A DNA stretch of 64,000 bases, taken from the NCBI GenBank assembly GCA_021817245.1, contig JAKAVQ010000010.1:24583-88582 (forward strand), read 5' to 3'. The translations under genes and the position numbers were made by a program. A model generated the notes under the pieces. It saw nothing but the letters and a program-made list of their open reading frames with translations, was not told the DNA's origin and did not search any database. Origin of the DNA: Thermoplasmata archaeon. GTDB taxonomy: Archaea; Thermoplasmatota; Thermoplasmata; Lutacidiplasmatales; UBA184. Below, piece after piece: positions 1 to 9,990 of this stretch; within the stretch, counting starts at the first letter, position 1; each line of letters begins with the position of its first letter.

Positions 1-1366
1 ACGCGACCCATCGGGACGCACCGAGCGCTTCGGCTCCCTCGCGGACCGACGGAGAGAGACCGGTGAGCGGGATCTCGATGCTCTGGAGCGCGAACGGGAG
101 CGCGAGGATCGACTGGCTGACGATCACCAGGATCCACACGTTCGGCGCCCCTCCGAGCAAGGGCCGCCAGAACTCGGCGAGCGCGACCGCGAGCACGACC
201 GGCGAGAGCAGAAGGGGGACGAACAGCACGAGGCCGAGCGCGCCCGCCCGCGCGGGACGCCCCTGGACCGCGTACCCGAGCACGATCCCGAGGAGGAGGG
301 CGACGACCGCGGCCCCCGTGGCGAAGAGGAGCGTGTTCGCGACCAGCCCGACCGCACTGACCCCGAGGCGCGCCGTCGTCGCGTCCGAGAAGAGGGCGAC
401 CCAGGCGCTCGCGGGTCCCCGGCTCCCGATCGGCGCGAGCGTGCGGTCGAGGACGGCCGCGAGGAGGACCACGACGCTCCCGAGGACGAGCGCGGTCTCG
501 GCCGCGAGGGCGACGCCGACGACCGACCGCCCGGGGACGGAGCGCCGGCGCGGCCGGGCCCGGCCCGAGGCGCCGCGAAGGCGCCCGAGCAGCGCGAGGT
601 AGGCGACCGTCGGAAGGAGGAAAAGCCCGACCATCGCGAGCGCGAGCGCGCCGGCGGCGGTCGGCTCGAGCGTGAGGGACGCGAGCGACCAGATCCGGGC
701 CTCGACCGTGTAGCATCGGGGACCGCACAGGAGCAGGGGCGGCGCGAACGACAGCGACGAGAACAGGAACGTGAGCAGCCCTCCCGCGGCCGCGCCGACC
801 CAGGTCGGGGCCGCCCATACGTCGACGTACGCGCGCCCCGGCGAACCGCCGAGCGAGGCGACTGTCTCCTCGAGGTCGCGCGGAGCGCTCTCGCCACCGG
901 TCGAGGTGAAGAGGACGACGATCGGGACGTTGAAGGCGAGGTTCGCGACGACGATCGCGGGAAGGCCGGAACCGAACGTCCCGAACCACGGCACGGCCGA
1001 CGAGAGCACCCCGTCCGCGCCGAACAGGTCGAGGACGCCGAAGACGACGATCAGGCTCGGGAGGAGGAACGGGACCAGGAGCAGCGAGCGCAGGATGTCC
1101 CGCCCGGGAAAGGCGTATCGGCCGAAGAAGACCCCGGCGGGGTACCCGAGCGCGACCGCGAGCAGCGCCGACAGGCCCCCCTGCTCGAGGGAGTTCTCGA
1201 TCGACGCGACGTTGAGGGGGCTCGAAACGATGGCGACGATCCCGCCGAGACCCCCGGCCGCCGCGGCGGTGCTCGCGAACAGGACGACCGCCGGCACGAG
1301 GGCGAACAGGACGACGAACGCGAGCGCCGGCGAGAGCGCGAGCATGTCGCGCCCGGAGATCCTCAT
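1..1366 (-). CDS. ABC transporter permease, thiamine (ThiP)-like, partial at left edge
   Basis: Open minus frame from ATG at 1366, overlapping the upstream gene's stop (ATGA). Hydrophobic translation [32 protein letters not shown]...LLLVPFLLPSLIVVFGVLDLFG...SQSILALPFALQSIEIPLTGLSP. Not in the ORF track because it runs off the window. Confidence 0.8.
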   Translation of the reverse strand, partial: MRISGRDMLALSPALAFVVLFALVPAVVLFASTAAAAGGLGGIVAIVSSPLNVASIENSLEQGGLSALLAVALGYPAGVFFGRYAFPGRDILRSLLLVPFLLPSLIVVFGVLDLFGADGVLSSAVPWFGTFGSGLPAIVVANLAFNVPIVVLFTSTGGESAPRDLEETVASLGGSPGRAYVDVWAAPTWVGAAAGGLLTFLFSSLSFAPPLLLCGPRCYTVEARIWSLASLTLEPTAAGALALAMVGLFLLPTVAYLALLGRLRGASGRARPRRRSVPGRSVVGVALAAETALVLGSVVVLLAAVLDRTLAPIGSRGPASAWVALFSDATTARLGVSAVGLVANTLLFATGAAVVALLLGIVLGYAVQGRPARAGALGLVLFVPLLLSPVVLAVALAEFWRPLLGGAPNVWILVIVSQSILALPFALQSIEIPLTGLSPSVREGAEALGASRWVA

Positions 1367-2529
1367 GGCGGCAGGAGCTGGTTCGCGAGCTGCTCGTACG
1401 TCGCGACCCAACCCGGAAGGGAACCGGCGACCGCGTCCGGCGTCGTTAGGGCGTTCAGCGGAACGATCGTGGACGGCGGCACCGCGGCGCCGAAGACGGC
1501 CGGCAGAGGGATCGTCGCGTTCGCGGGGTATTCCCACTCGTTCGTCGGGATCTGGGCCTGGACGGCCCCGCTCAGGAACCACTGCTCGAACTCCTGGTCG
1601 AGGGTCAGGTGGCGGGAGCCGGCCACGATCCCGATCCCGTAGACCGTCCGCCAGCCGTACGCGGTGCCGTTCCACCAGCTCACGGTCGAGTTGAACTGAC
1701 CGGCCTGCCCGTAGAAGGCGGCGTAGGCGGGGTCGGTCGAGTAGCTCACGACCATCCGGGGGTTCCCCGGGGGTGTCGAGAACTGGCCGAACGCGGTGCC
1801 CCAATCGGGCGCCGGCTTGTAGGCGAGGTGTGGGAGCATGCTCGTCCAGAACGACGTCCAGTTCTCGTGGAGGACCTGGAGGTAGTATTCCACTTCCCAG
1901 ACGAGGAACTCCTCGCCCGTGATGTCCGTGGTCGGGTCCTCGTAAAGGAACTGGGCCGCCCAGCTGGCGTTCGTCGCCAGCTCGGGGAAGCTCGCGGTGG
2001 CGACCGCGCCCCGGGTCGCCGCGTAGAACGACGCGTTGTAGTCGATCGCCAAGTATCCCCACTCGTACGGGACCGCTCCGAAGGCGGGGCTCAGCTCGCT
2101 CGCGAGCGCCGGCGACACGTTGGCGAGCTCGGGAGGGGCGTACGGGACGAGGAGATGGTGGGCCTCCGCCTGGGGGGCGGTGATCTCGTCGAGCCCGATC
2201 ACGAGGTCCGCCGCGGGGGCGTTCGCCTGCTGGAGGAGCGTGTTCACCAGCGTTCCGCTCGGGTACTCCACGTCGATGCGCACGTGGTGGGCGCTCTCGA
2301 ACGGCGCGAAGACGCTCTCGAACGCCGGCGTCCCGGCGCCCCCGAAAAGACTGGGGTAGGTGTAGACGACGAGCGTGGGTTCGCCGAGCACCGAGTTCAC
2401 GTAGAGCGCAATGCCGACGCCGGCCAGGACGACAACGACCGCCACGGCCGTGGTGGTCACCACGCGGCCGAGCCTCCCGGGCGCTCGCAGGCGTCGTGGC
2501 GGAGCCGGAGCGACGGGGGGTCCGGTCAT
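1363..2529 (-). CDS. Extracellular solute-binding protein, thiamine ABC transporter type (TbpA/ThiB-like)
   Basis: N-terminal TM anchor, then [13 protein letters not shown]...[41 protein letters not shown]. Linked to a TPP riboswitch and a permease. Confidence 0.85.
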   Translation of the reverse strand: MTGPPVAPAPPRRLRAPGRLGRVVTTTAVAVVVVLAGVGIALYVNSVLGEPTLVVYTYPSLFGGAGTPAFESVFAPFESAHHVRIDVEYPSGTLVNTLLQQANAPAADLVIGLDEITAPQAEAHHLLVPYAPPELANVSPALASELSPAFGAVPYEWGYLAIDYNASFYAATRGAVATASFPELATNASWAAQFLYEDPTTDITGEEFLVWEVEYYLQVLHENWTSFWTSMLPHLAYKPAPDWGTAFGQFSTPPGNPRMVVSYSTDPAYAAFYGQAGQFNSTVSWWNGTAYGWRTVYGIGIVAGSRHLTLDQEFEQWFLSGAVQAQIPTNEWEYPANATIPLPAVFGAAVPPSTIVPLNALTTPDAVAGSLPGWVATYEQLANQLLPP

Positions 2530-2570
2530 CCTCGACCGCGACCGGTCGAGAGTCCTCTCAAGGGCGGCAT

Positions 2571-2662
2571 CGCAATCCCTTCGCGGGCATTATCCCGTGC
2601 AGGTTCGTGGGGTCGACGGGACGCTGTCCCGTCCTCTCAGCCGGTGCCCAGCTCCCCCTGCG
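2571..2662 (-). promoter_or_regulatory. TPP riboswitch (THI element)
   Basis: Minus strand reads CGCAGGGGGAGCTGGGCACCGGCTGAGAGGACGGGACAGCGTCCCGTCGACCCCACGAACCTGCACGGGATAATGCCCGCGAAGGGATTGCG. It contains the conserved CTGAGA, GACCC..GAACCTG and GGATAATGCC..CGAAGGGA cores, P1 CGCAG/TTGCG, and a GACGGGAC/GTCCCGTC P3 extension. Confidence 0.92.
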
Positions 2663-2761
2663 GGACCTCGGACGACCCGCCGGGAATTAAGGTTTGAGGC
2701 GGGCGCGGACGCGGGCCCACCGTCTTATAGACCTCCGCGATTTTCCGGTTTGGACTTCTCA

Positions 2762-3709
2762 ATGGCCGACCTGATGGGAAAGCTCCGGTTCGGGACCGAG
2801 CTCGTGAAGCGCGGGTTCGCCCGCATGCAGCAGGGGGGCGTGATCATGGACGTCACGAACGCCGACCAGGCCGGGATCGCGGAGGAGGCCGGCGCTGTCG
2901 CCGTGATGGCGCTCGAGCGCGTCCCTTCCGATATCCGGGCGATGGGCGGCGTGGCCCGGATGGCCGACCCCCAGAAGATTCGCGAGATCCGGGAGCGGGT
3001 CTCGATACCGGTGATGGCGAAGTGCCGCATCGGCCACACCGCCGAAGCGCAGATCCTTCAGGCCCTCGCGGTCGACATGATCGACGAGTCCGAGGTGCTG
3101 ACGCCGGCCGACCCGTTCCAGCACGTCGACAAGAAGCCGTTCAAGGTCCCATTCGTCTGCGGCGCCCGCAACCTCGGCGAGGCGTTGCGGCGGATCGACG
3201 AAGGGGCCGCGATGATCCGGACGAAGGGCGAGGCGGGCACCGGCAACGTCGTCGAGGCGGTGCGGCACATCCGCCAGATGAACTACGACATCCGCGAGGT
3301 CCTCGGTCTGAGCAAGAAGGACGTCGCCGCGTGGGCGAAGAAGGAGCGGGTCTCCGAGGCGACCGTCCTCGAGGTCCGCGAGCTGAAGCGCCTGCCCGTC
3401 GTCAATTTCGCGGCGGGCGGGATCGCGACACCGGCCGACGCGGCGCTCTGTCGGGAGCTCGGGGTCGACGGCGTGTTCGTCGGCAGCGGGATCTTCAAGT
3501 CGCAGCATCCGATGAAGGTCGCCCGGGCGATCGTCGAGGCCTCGTTGCATTACGACGACCCCGACGTGCTCGCGCGAGTCTCGACCGGTCTCGGCGAGGC
3601 GATGCGCGGCCTCGACGTGGCGACCCTGCCCGCCGAGCAGCTGCTCCAAGGCCGGGAGTCGGAGCCGCTCGACTCGGGCGCGCGACGGCATCCCCCGACC
3701 GCGGCGTGA
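2762..3709 (+). CDS. pdxS: Pyridoxal 5'-phosphate synthase subunit PdxS
   Basis: [60 protein letters not shown]; internal start of ORF 2411..3709; TATA-like cttatag at about 2723. Confidence 0.97.
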   Translation: MADLMGKLRFGTELVKRGFARMQQGGVIMDVTNADQAGIAEEAGAVAVMALERVPSDIRAMGGVARMADPQKIREIRERVSIPVMAKCRIGHTAEAQILQALAVDMIDESEVLTPADPFQHVDKKPFKVPFVCGARNLGEALRRIDEGAAMIRTKGEAGTGNVVEAVRHIRQMNYDIREVLGLSKKDVAAWAKKERVSEATVLEVRELKRLPVVNFAAGGIATPADAALCRELGVDGVFVGSGIFKSQHPMKVARAIVEASLHYDDPDVLARVSTGLGEAMRGLDVATLPAEQLLQGRESEPLDSGARRHPPTAA

Positions 3710-3773
3710 CCCCTCGGACCCGACCGTGCCGTCCGCCGATGAGCTGAAACCCGAGGGACGATAGTCCTCGACC

Positions 3774-4907
3774 GTGCGGATCGTCCAGGTCTCCCCGTTC
3801 TTCCACCCTCACGCCGGCGGGGTGGAGTCGCACGTCCGAGGGCTGGCCGGTGAATTCACCCGCGAGGGCCACGACGTCACCGTCGTGACGTCCCGCTACG
3901 ACCGGCACCTTCCCGCGGAGGAGTCGTTCGAGGGGTACCGGATCCGGCGGTCGAGGACGCTCGGGATCGCGCTCAACACTCCGATCGATGTCGGCACGGG
4001 CCGACTCCTTCGGTCCCTCCCGGCGGACATCGTCCACCTCCACTATCCTCCGCCGCTCACGTCGTACTTCGCCACCCGTGCGCTCGCGGCGACGCGGGTC
4101 CCGATCTGCCTCACCTACCACTGCGACCTCTTCCTCGGAGGACTCGGCGGCCGGGCGCTCGCCGCCCTCTACCAGCGGGCGTTCCTGCCGCCGACCCTGC
4201 GCCGCGTCGACCGGATCGTCGTGCACACCCGCAGTTACGGGGACACGTCCGCCGTGCTGCGCGGGCGCACCCTCTCGGTCATCCCGTCGGTGGTCGACCT
4301 GGCCCGCTTCCGTCCCGGGCTCGACGCGAGCGCGCTCCGTGGCGACCTGAGGCTCGAGGGGAAGCGGGTGCTCGGCTTCACCGGGCGACTCGTTCCCCAC
4401 AAGGGCGTCGACGTGATCCTCGAGGCGCTCTCGCTCCTCCCGAAGGATGTCGTGCTGCTCGTCGTCGGGGCCGGTCCGCGGCTGCCGAGCCTCATCGGCC
4501 ACGCGCGCCGCCTCGGCGTCGAGGGCCGCGTTCGCTTCTGTCCCGCGGTCTCCGACGACGAGCTCCCCCGGTACCTCGCGCTCGCCGACGTCTTCGTCTT
4601 CCCGAGCCAGAACCGGCTCGAGGGGTTCGGCCTCGTCGTCGCCGAAGCGATGGCGGCCGGTCTGCCGGTCGTGATCGCCGACATGCCCGGGGTGCGCGAG
4701 GTCATCGAGCCCGGCACGGAGGGGCTGCTCACCGAACCGCTCCTCGCGCCGGACCTCGCTGAAAAGGTCCGCCGCCTCCTCGACCAGCCCGAACTCGCGC
4801 GGACGATGGGTGCGGCCGGGCGGCGACGGGCGGAGGCCCGCTACGGGCTCGCAACCGTCGCGCGCGAGCTCCTCACTCTTTACGAAGACCTGCGCGCAAC
4901 TGGTTGA
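3774..4907 (+). CDS. Glycosyltransferase family 4 protein
   Basis: GT4 pattern: FFHPHAGGVESHVRGLA, FTGRLVPHKGVDVILEAL, PSQNRLEGFGLVVAEAMAAGLPVV; GTG start. Confidence 0.9.
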   Translation: MRIVQVSPFFHPHAGGVESHVRGLAGEFTREGHDVTVVTSRYDRHLPAEESFEGYRIRRSRTLGIALNTPIDVGTGRLLRSLPADIVHLHYPPPLTSYFATRALAATRVPICLTYHCDLFLGGLGGRALAALYQRAFLPPTLRRVDRIVVHTRSYGDTSAVLRGRTLSVIPSVVDLARFRPGLDASALRGDLRLEGKRVLGFTGRLVPHKGVDVILEALSLLPKDVVLLVVGAGPRLPSLIGHARRLGVEGRVRFCPAVSDDELPRYLALADVFVFPSQNRLEGFGLVVAEAMAAGLPVVIADMPGVREVIEPGTEGLLTEPLLAPDLAEKVRRLLDQPELARTMGAAGRRRAEARYGLATVARELLTLYEDLRATG

Positions 4908-5742
4908 TCTGGACCTTGAGGCGCTCGGCCTCCGCGCCGGCCGCGCGCTTCCAGTCGGCACCCGAGGAGGCGTAGAGGATGCTGCGCGAGGCGTTGACGA
5001 CCAGCGCGCGACCCCGCGCATCGACGCCTTCCCGCACGGCGGTCGAGAGCGAGCCTCCCTGGGCCCCGACGCCGGGGACGAGGATCGGGATCCCGTTGCC
5101 GAGCGCGGCGCGCGCGTGGCGGAACGCGTCCGAGAACGTCGCCCCGATGACCACCCCGAGGTTCCCGTGCGCGTGGGCGAGCCGTCGGACCTCGCCCACG
5201 ACCGCAAGCCAGAGCGGCCCGCGGGGCGTGGGGATCTCCTGGAAGTCGAGCGCGCCCGGGTTCGACGAGTGGGCGACCACGAACGCACCGTGCGCGCTGT
5301 CGTCCAGGAACGGCTGGAGCGTTTCCCAGCCGAGCCAGGGAGTGAGCGTCACCGCGTCGAACCCCAGCGCCCGGAACGCCCCGTCGCGGTGCATGCGCAT
5401 CACGTTCGGGATGTCGTTCGCCTTGAGGTCGAGGATTCGTAGGCGGGTCGGCCCGATCTTCTTCGGCAGCGACGCGAGGACCTCGATCCCCTTCGGGCCG
5501 TACTGGAGGTAAGCGCCGAGCTGCATCTTGTACGCAGCGGCGTGCGGGTACGTCGCCTGGAGGACCCCGCCGAGGAACCGCTCGAGCTGGGCTCGCGGCG
5601 CGAGCCGCTTGAGCGCCTTCGGCATCATCGCGGGGTCGGGGTCGAGCCCGACGCAGACGAGGGAGTTCCGGGCGGCGAGGATCCGGTCGACCTTTTGGTT
5701 GAACCTGAGCGCCAAGTCGCTCGGGCATCGTGCGCGGGGCAA
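4873..5742 (-). CDS. pyrF: Orotidine 5'-phosphate decarboxylase
   Basis: SLVCVGLDPDPAMMPKAL, AYKMQLGAYLQYGPKG, RILDLKANDIPNV; tail-to-tail 35-nt overlap with the glycosyltransferase. Confidence 0.88.
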   Translation of the reverse strand: MPRARCPSDLALRFNQKVDRILAARNSLVCVGLDPDPAMMPKALKRLAPRAQLERFLGGVLQATYPHAAAYKMQLGAYLQYGPKGIEVLASLPKKIGPTRLRILDLKANDIPNVMRMHRDGAFRALGFDAVTLTPWLGWETLQPFLDDSAHGAFVVAHSSNPGALDFQEIPTPRGPLWLAVVGEVRRLAHAHGNLGVVIGATFSDAFRHARAALGNGIPILVPGVGAQGGSLSTAVREGVDARGRALVVNASRSILYASSGADWKRAAGAEAERLKVQINQLRAGLRKE

Positions 5743-5864
5743 AAGGCTTGCCGCCGCACGGCCTCGGGGCCGGGGCGCGCGGGGCCGGCCCGCCGTTCAT
5801 CGCCCGCGGGGGCCGCGGCAGCTTTATCGGTACCCGCCGTTCCTCGCGCTCGGTCCCGCGCGCG

Positions 5865-7031
5865 ATGGCTCCCGCCGAACCTTCCACGGCCCCTCCCGAG
5901 GTGCGACTGCGCGACCTCCGTGCCGAGACCTCTCCGGTCGAGCTGGTCGCCCGCGTCGTCTCGTTCGAACGACGGGAGATCACCCGCCAGTCCGACGGGA
6001 GCCGCCGGCCCCTCCTCTCGGGCCTCCTGAGCGACGGCAGCGCCACGGTCCGGTTCACCTGGTGGGACCCGCCCAAGGAGGGTATCGAGAGAGGCACCGT
6101 ATTGAGGGCGGTCGGCGCCGAGGTCCGAGAGTTCCGCGGCAAGCCCGAGGTATCGTTCACCTGGCGGACCCGGGTCGGCCCGGCGAGCCCGGCCGAACTG
6201 CCGCGGATCGCAGCGGAGGACCTGCCCCGGAGGTCCGTTCGGGAGCTCGCCCCGCCCGACGAAGGGTTCCGGGTCGAGGTGCGCGTCGTCCGGGTCGCGC
6301 CTCGGTCGGTCACCGTCGGGGAGGAACGCCGCGTCGTCCACGACGGGCTCGTGGCCGACCGGACCGGTGCGATCGCGCTCTCCGCGTGGAGCGACTTCGG
6401 ACTGCGGCCGGGAGAGGCCGTCGACATCCTCGGGGCGTACGTACGGACCTTCCGCAACCGGCCCCAGCTCGTCCTCGACGAACGGTCGACGGTCCTCCGC
6501 GTCGACGGCCGGGACCTTCCCGAGCCCGCCACCTTCCTCGCGTCGGCCCCCCGCACGATCGCCCGCGTGGAAGACGAAGGCGGGGGCGAGGCGGTGGCGG
6601 TCGAGGGGATTGTCGTGGGACTACTGCCCCCGAGCGGGCTTGTCTACCGGTGCCCGACGTGCCACCGGTCGGTCAAGAACGGCCTCTGCCGGGTCCACGG
6701 CACCGTGGACGGCCAGGCCGACCTGAGGGCCCGGATCGTCCTCGACGACGGGACGGGCGCCCTGACCGTGAACGCCGGGCGCGCCGACACCGAACGACTT
6801 TCGGGGATGACGCTCGAAGAGGCGCAGCGCCGTCTGCGCGAGCAACCCGACCCGACGCTCCTCGAGGAGCGGATCTTCGAGCACCTGTTCGGCCGCCGCC
6901 TGCGCGTCCGCGGCCTCGGCACGAAGGACGACTTCGGCGTTACCATCACCCCCGAGTCGATCGAGACGGTCGAGCTCGACCTTTCCTCCACGGCCGACGA
7001 GCTCTCCGCCCGCCTCGGGGGGAACCGATAG
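5865..7031 (+). CDS. Single-stranded DNA-binding protein, RPA large subunit with zinc finger
   Basis: OB-fold repeats and C-terminal zinc motif YRCPTCHRSVKNGLCRVHG; TATA-like box upstream. Confidence 0.85.
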   Translation: MAPAEPSTAPPEVRLRDLRAETSPVELVARVVSFERREITRQSDGSRRPLLSGLLSDGSATVRFTWWDPPKEGIERGTVLRAVGAEVREFRGKPEVSFTWRTRVGPASPAELPRIAAEDLPRRSVRELAPPDEGFRVEVRVVRVAPRSVTVGEERRVVHDGLVADRTGAIALSAWSDFGLRPGEAVDILGAYVRTFRNRPQLVLDERSTVLRVDGRDLPEPATFLASAPRTIARVEDEGGGEAVAVEGIVVGLLPPSGLVYRCPTCHRSVKNGLCRVHGTVDGQADLRARIVLDDGTGALTVNAGRADTERLSGMTLEEAQRRLREQPDPTLLEERIFEHLFGRRLRVRGLGTKDDFGVTITPESIETVELDLSSTADELSARLGGNR

Positions 7032-7951
7032 TGGCGTTGCGCGAACTGGCCTGGCGCGTGACGACCCGCGAGCTCGAGGGCTCGCTCGAGGAGGAGCCAG
7101 GCGAAGGAGAGCGCGCGGCGTCGTATCTTGTGAGCCCGTTCGGTGCGCGGATGAACCGCGTCCTCGTCGCGGGCACGCTTTCGCCGGCCGAGCCGATCGG
7201 TCGGGACGCTTCGCAGCCGTTCTGGCGCGCGCGCCTGAACGACCCGACGGGCGCGGTGGCCGTCACCGCAGGGTCGTTCCAGCCCCGGGCGATGGCCGCC
7301 CTTCGCTCCTCGACCGCCCCGCGACCCGCGGTCGTGGTCGGCAAGGTCCACCTCTACCGGGGCCGGGACGGGGTCGGGTACGTCTCCGTGCGGGCGGAGG
7401 CGGTCCGTTTCGTCGGCGAAACGGACGAACGAGGGGTCCTCGCCGACGTCGTCCGCCAGACCCTCGACCGGCTCGACCTCGTCGACCGCCTCGCCGCCGA
7501 GCCCGACCTCTCCGACGAGACGCTCGCCGCCGAAGGCGTGCCGCGGGTCTGGGCCCGGGCGGCGCGCATCGCCCTTCGCCGCTACCCGAACGTCGACCGG
7601 CCCGGCTTCCGCGACGAGCTGCGCACGGCGATCCGTCGGGTCGCCGGCGACTCCGGGCCGATCGCCGCGCCGGAACCCCTTCCGCCGACCGTGACCGTCA
7701 CGCGCACCCCACCTCCTCGAGCTCCGCCCCCCGCGCCTACCGCCGCCGAGCGCGACGAGGAGGCGGTCTTCCTCGACCTGCTCGACGAGATCGCCGACGT
7801 CGCGGTCGACGGCTACGCCGACCTCAAAGAGCTCCTCGCCCGGGTCGGGGCCCGGGGAATCGCGGCGGTCCGTGCCGAGGCAATCCTCAATCGGCTCGAA
7901 GAGGAGGGCGTCCTCGAGGAGCCGATCGTCGGGAAGCTTCGCCGGGCCTGA
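7031..7951 (+). CDS. RPA-associated protein (COG3390-type)
   Basis: GTG at 7031 overlaps the RPA stop; SYLVSPFGARMNRVLVAGTLSPAEPIG...FWRARLNDPTGAVAVTAGSFQPRA; C-terminal winged-helix-like tail. Confidence 0.75.
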   Translation: MALRELAWRVTTRELEGSLEEEPGEGERAASYLVSPFGARMNRVLVAGTLSPAEPIGRDASQPFWRARLNDPTGAVAVTAGSFQPRAMAALRSSTAPRPAVVVGKVHLYRGRDGVGYVSVRAEAVRFVGETDERGVLADVVRQTLDRLDLVDRLAAEPDLSDETLAAEGVPRVWARAARIALRRYPNVDRPGFRDELRTAIRRVAGDSGPIAAPEPLPPTVTVTRTPPPRAPPPAPTAAERDEEAVFLDLLDEIADVAVDGYADLKELLARVGARGIAAVRAEAILNRLEEEGVLEEPIVGKLRRA

Positions 7952-8086
7952 CCGACCCCTTGCCCGGACGAGGATTTATATCGCCCCCCGGCTCGGGGCT
8001 CGGGGGAATGAGGAACACCTGTCTCTCCGAACTCGTGACGAGACCAGCGACACGCTGACCCCCAACCCGACCGCACGGTAAGACCC

Positions 8087-9007
8087 ATGGCGAACCCGAA
8101 CCGGCCGTCCCTCCTTCTCCCCATCGTCCTGGTCGTCGTGGTGCTGGTCGCCGCGGGCGTGGGTACCGTGCTCCTCTACGAGCACAACAACGTGCGGCCC
8201 ACGGCCCCCATCCGCGTCGTGCAGGTCGGGGACAACGTCACCGTGAACTACATCGGCTACTTCGGGAGCGGACCCCAGGCGGGCCGGGTCTTCGACACCT
8301 CGATCTACTCGGTCGCGACGAACAACCTGACGTGGCCCAAGTCGCTCGAGTTCTCCTACCGCGGGAGCGCCGCCGCGTACTCCCCGCTCCCCGTACACGT
8401 CGGGCCGTCCGCGCCCCCGGGCGGATATGCGGTCGGCGGTCTCACGTTCTCGAGCGTCGTCCCGGGGTTCTGGCAGGGGCTCCTCGGCCTGCCGGTCAAC
8501 ACGAGCCAGACCGTCCCCGTGCCGCCGGACCTCGGCTACGGGCCGGGGAACCCGGCGTGCCTCGTCCTCCGACCGCTGACGACCACCGTGCCGGTGACGG
8601 TGAACGTTCCGCCGGCGAACTTCACGAAGAGCTACCCGGGCACGAACGCGACCCCGGGGGTCGAGTTCGTCGACCCGACGTATGGGTGGAACGACCTTAT
8701 CCTCTCCGCGAACGCCTCCGCGGTGGTCGTCGAGAACCTTCCATCGGTCGGCTGGACCGTGCCCGGTACCGGCTGGCCCGTCGTGGTGACGAACGTCACG
8801 ACGACGACGATCACGGTCACGAACCGACTCGCGCTCTCCGACCAGGGTCTCGTCCTGGGCCAAGGCACCGCCCCGAGCGGCTGCTCCCAGTCGAAGTACA
8901 TCGTCTCCGCCGTGGACCCCGCGGAAGGGACGTACACCCAGGACTTCAACCCCGAGGTCGACGGCCAGACGCTCGTCTTCGTCGTCAGCGTCTACGAGTT
9001 CTACTAG
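8087..9007 (+). CDS. Membrane-anchored FKBP-type peptidyl-prolyl isomerase
   Basis: N-terminal TM (LLLPIVLVVVVLVAAGVGTVLLY), then VGDNVTVNYIGYF..GRVFDTS...VVPGFWQGLLGLPVNTSQTVPVPPDLGYG. Confidence 0.82.
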   Translation: MANPNRPSLLLPIVLVVVVLVAAGVGTVLLYEHNNVRPTAPIRVVQVGDNVTVNYIGYFGSGPQAGRVFDTSIYSVATNNLTWPKSLEFSYRGSAAAYSPLPVHVGPSAPPGGYAVGGLTFSSVVPGFWQGLLGLPVNTSQTVPVPPDLGYGPGNPACLVLRPLTTTVPVTVNVPPANFTKSYPGTNATPGVEFVDPTYGWNDLILSANASAVVVENLPSVGWTVPGTGWPVVVTNVTTTTITVTNRLALSDQGLVLGQGTAPSGCSQSKYIVSAVDPAEGTYTQDFNPEVDGQTLVFVVSVYEFY

Positions 9008-9025
9008 GCCAGGACCGGCCCCGGC

Positions 9026-9931
9026 TCACGACGAGCCGCCGAGCGTGACCTTCCCGCGCTTCATCAGCTCGGCGAGCTGGGCCTCGGCGGCCGTGTCGAG
9101 GAGGTCCGCGTTCGGACCGCGGTGCCGCGTGAACTCGCGGAGCGTCTTGCGGCTCTCCTCGCGCCGGGCCCTCGCGGCCCCGACGAGGCGCCGGCCCTCC
9201 CGCTCGAGATCGGCGATCTCGCGGCCGAGCGCGTCGACCCGCGCCATGAGCTCGGCCCGCTCGCGTCCCTTCGCACGCATCTCGGCGACGAGCGCTCCCG
9301 CGCCCTCGAGCGTCTCGCGGATCTCGTCCATCCGCCGGTCGCGCGCCGTCCGGGCCTCGGCCATCGCGGCTCCGAGCGCGTCGACCTCCGCCCGGGCGGC
9401 CGCGACCGCGGCCTCGGCCTCCCGGCGCAGGCGTTCGTGCTCGGAGACGAGGCCGGCTCGGGCCTCGGCGACCTTGAGTTCCTGCGCCCGCTGGCGGAGG
9501 CGGGCGATCAGGGCGTTCTCCTCGTCGATCGGCACCGCGCGGGTCTGCTGGAGGAGTTCGAGCTGCGCGATCTCGCGCTTCAGATTCTCGGGGCGGACCC
9601 GTTCCCCCGGGTCGAACGTGAGCCGCAGCTCGCGCAAGTGGATCAGCGCCTCGTCGACCTTCGTCCGGGCGCGGTCGCGCTGCCCCTTGAGCTCGGCGGC
9701 CTTCCGGCCGAGCTCGCCGTGCTCCCGGTACAGCTTCTCGACCAGGTCCTGGGGGACCTGGCGACGGTCGTAGAGCGCCCGCTGTTCGGCGCCGAGCCGT
9801 TGGATCTCCGCGATCAGCGGCTGGCGCTGCCGGTGCAGGGCATCGAGGCGGGCATCGAGCGCGCGCAAACGGTTGCGGTCTTCCCGCTCGTCCCGCTCTT
9901 CCTGGTCGCTGAGGAACGGCCGGGGGGGCAC
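9026..9931 (-). CDS. Coiled-coil protein (COG1340-like archaeal family)
   Basis: Long heptad-rich helix; FTRHRGPNADLLDTAAEAQLAELMKRGKVTL C-terminal signature. Confidence 0.7.
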   Translation of the reverse strand: MPPRPFLSDQEERDEREDRNRLRALDARLDALHRQRQPLIAEIQRLGAEQRALYDRRQVPQDLVEKLYREHGELGRKAAELKGQRDRARTKVDEALIHLRELRLTFDPGERVRPENLKREIAQLELLQQTRAVPIDEENALIARLRQRAQELKVAEARAGLVSEHERLRREAEAAVAAARAEVDALGAAMAEARTARDRRMDEIRETLEGAGALVAEMRAKGRERAELMARVDALGREIADLEREGRRLVGAARARREESRKTLREFTRHRGPNADLLDTAAEAQLAELMKRGKVTLGGSS

Positions 9932-9990
9932 GCCGGTGCGAAGGCGCCTGTCCCCACAAAAGGCCTTCTAGCGGACCGCAGACTCGACCC

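Noticed and set aside
124-897. ORF track entry of 257 aa (MARALRATSRRQ...)
   Set aside because: Arg/Ser/Pro-rich shadow frame; the true minus frame here encodes a hydrophobic permease. Many similar ORFs across the window (e.g. 771..1694, 3495..5288, 4880..6556, 12522..14789, 23782..26988, 27037..30372, 34625..37717, 57552..59651) are rejected for the same reason.
9026-9931. SMC/Rad50 fragment
   Set aside because: Coiled-coil only, no Walker motifs, and a C-terminal motif matching the archaeal COG1340-like family instead.
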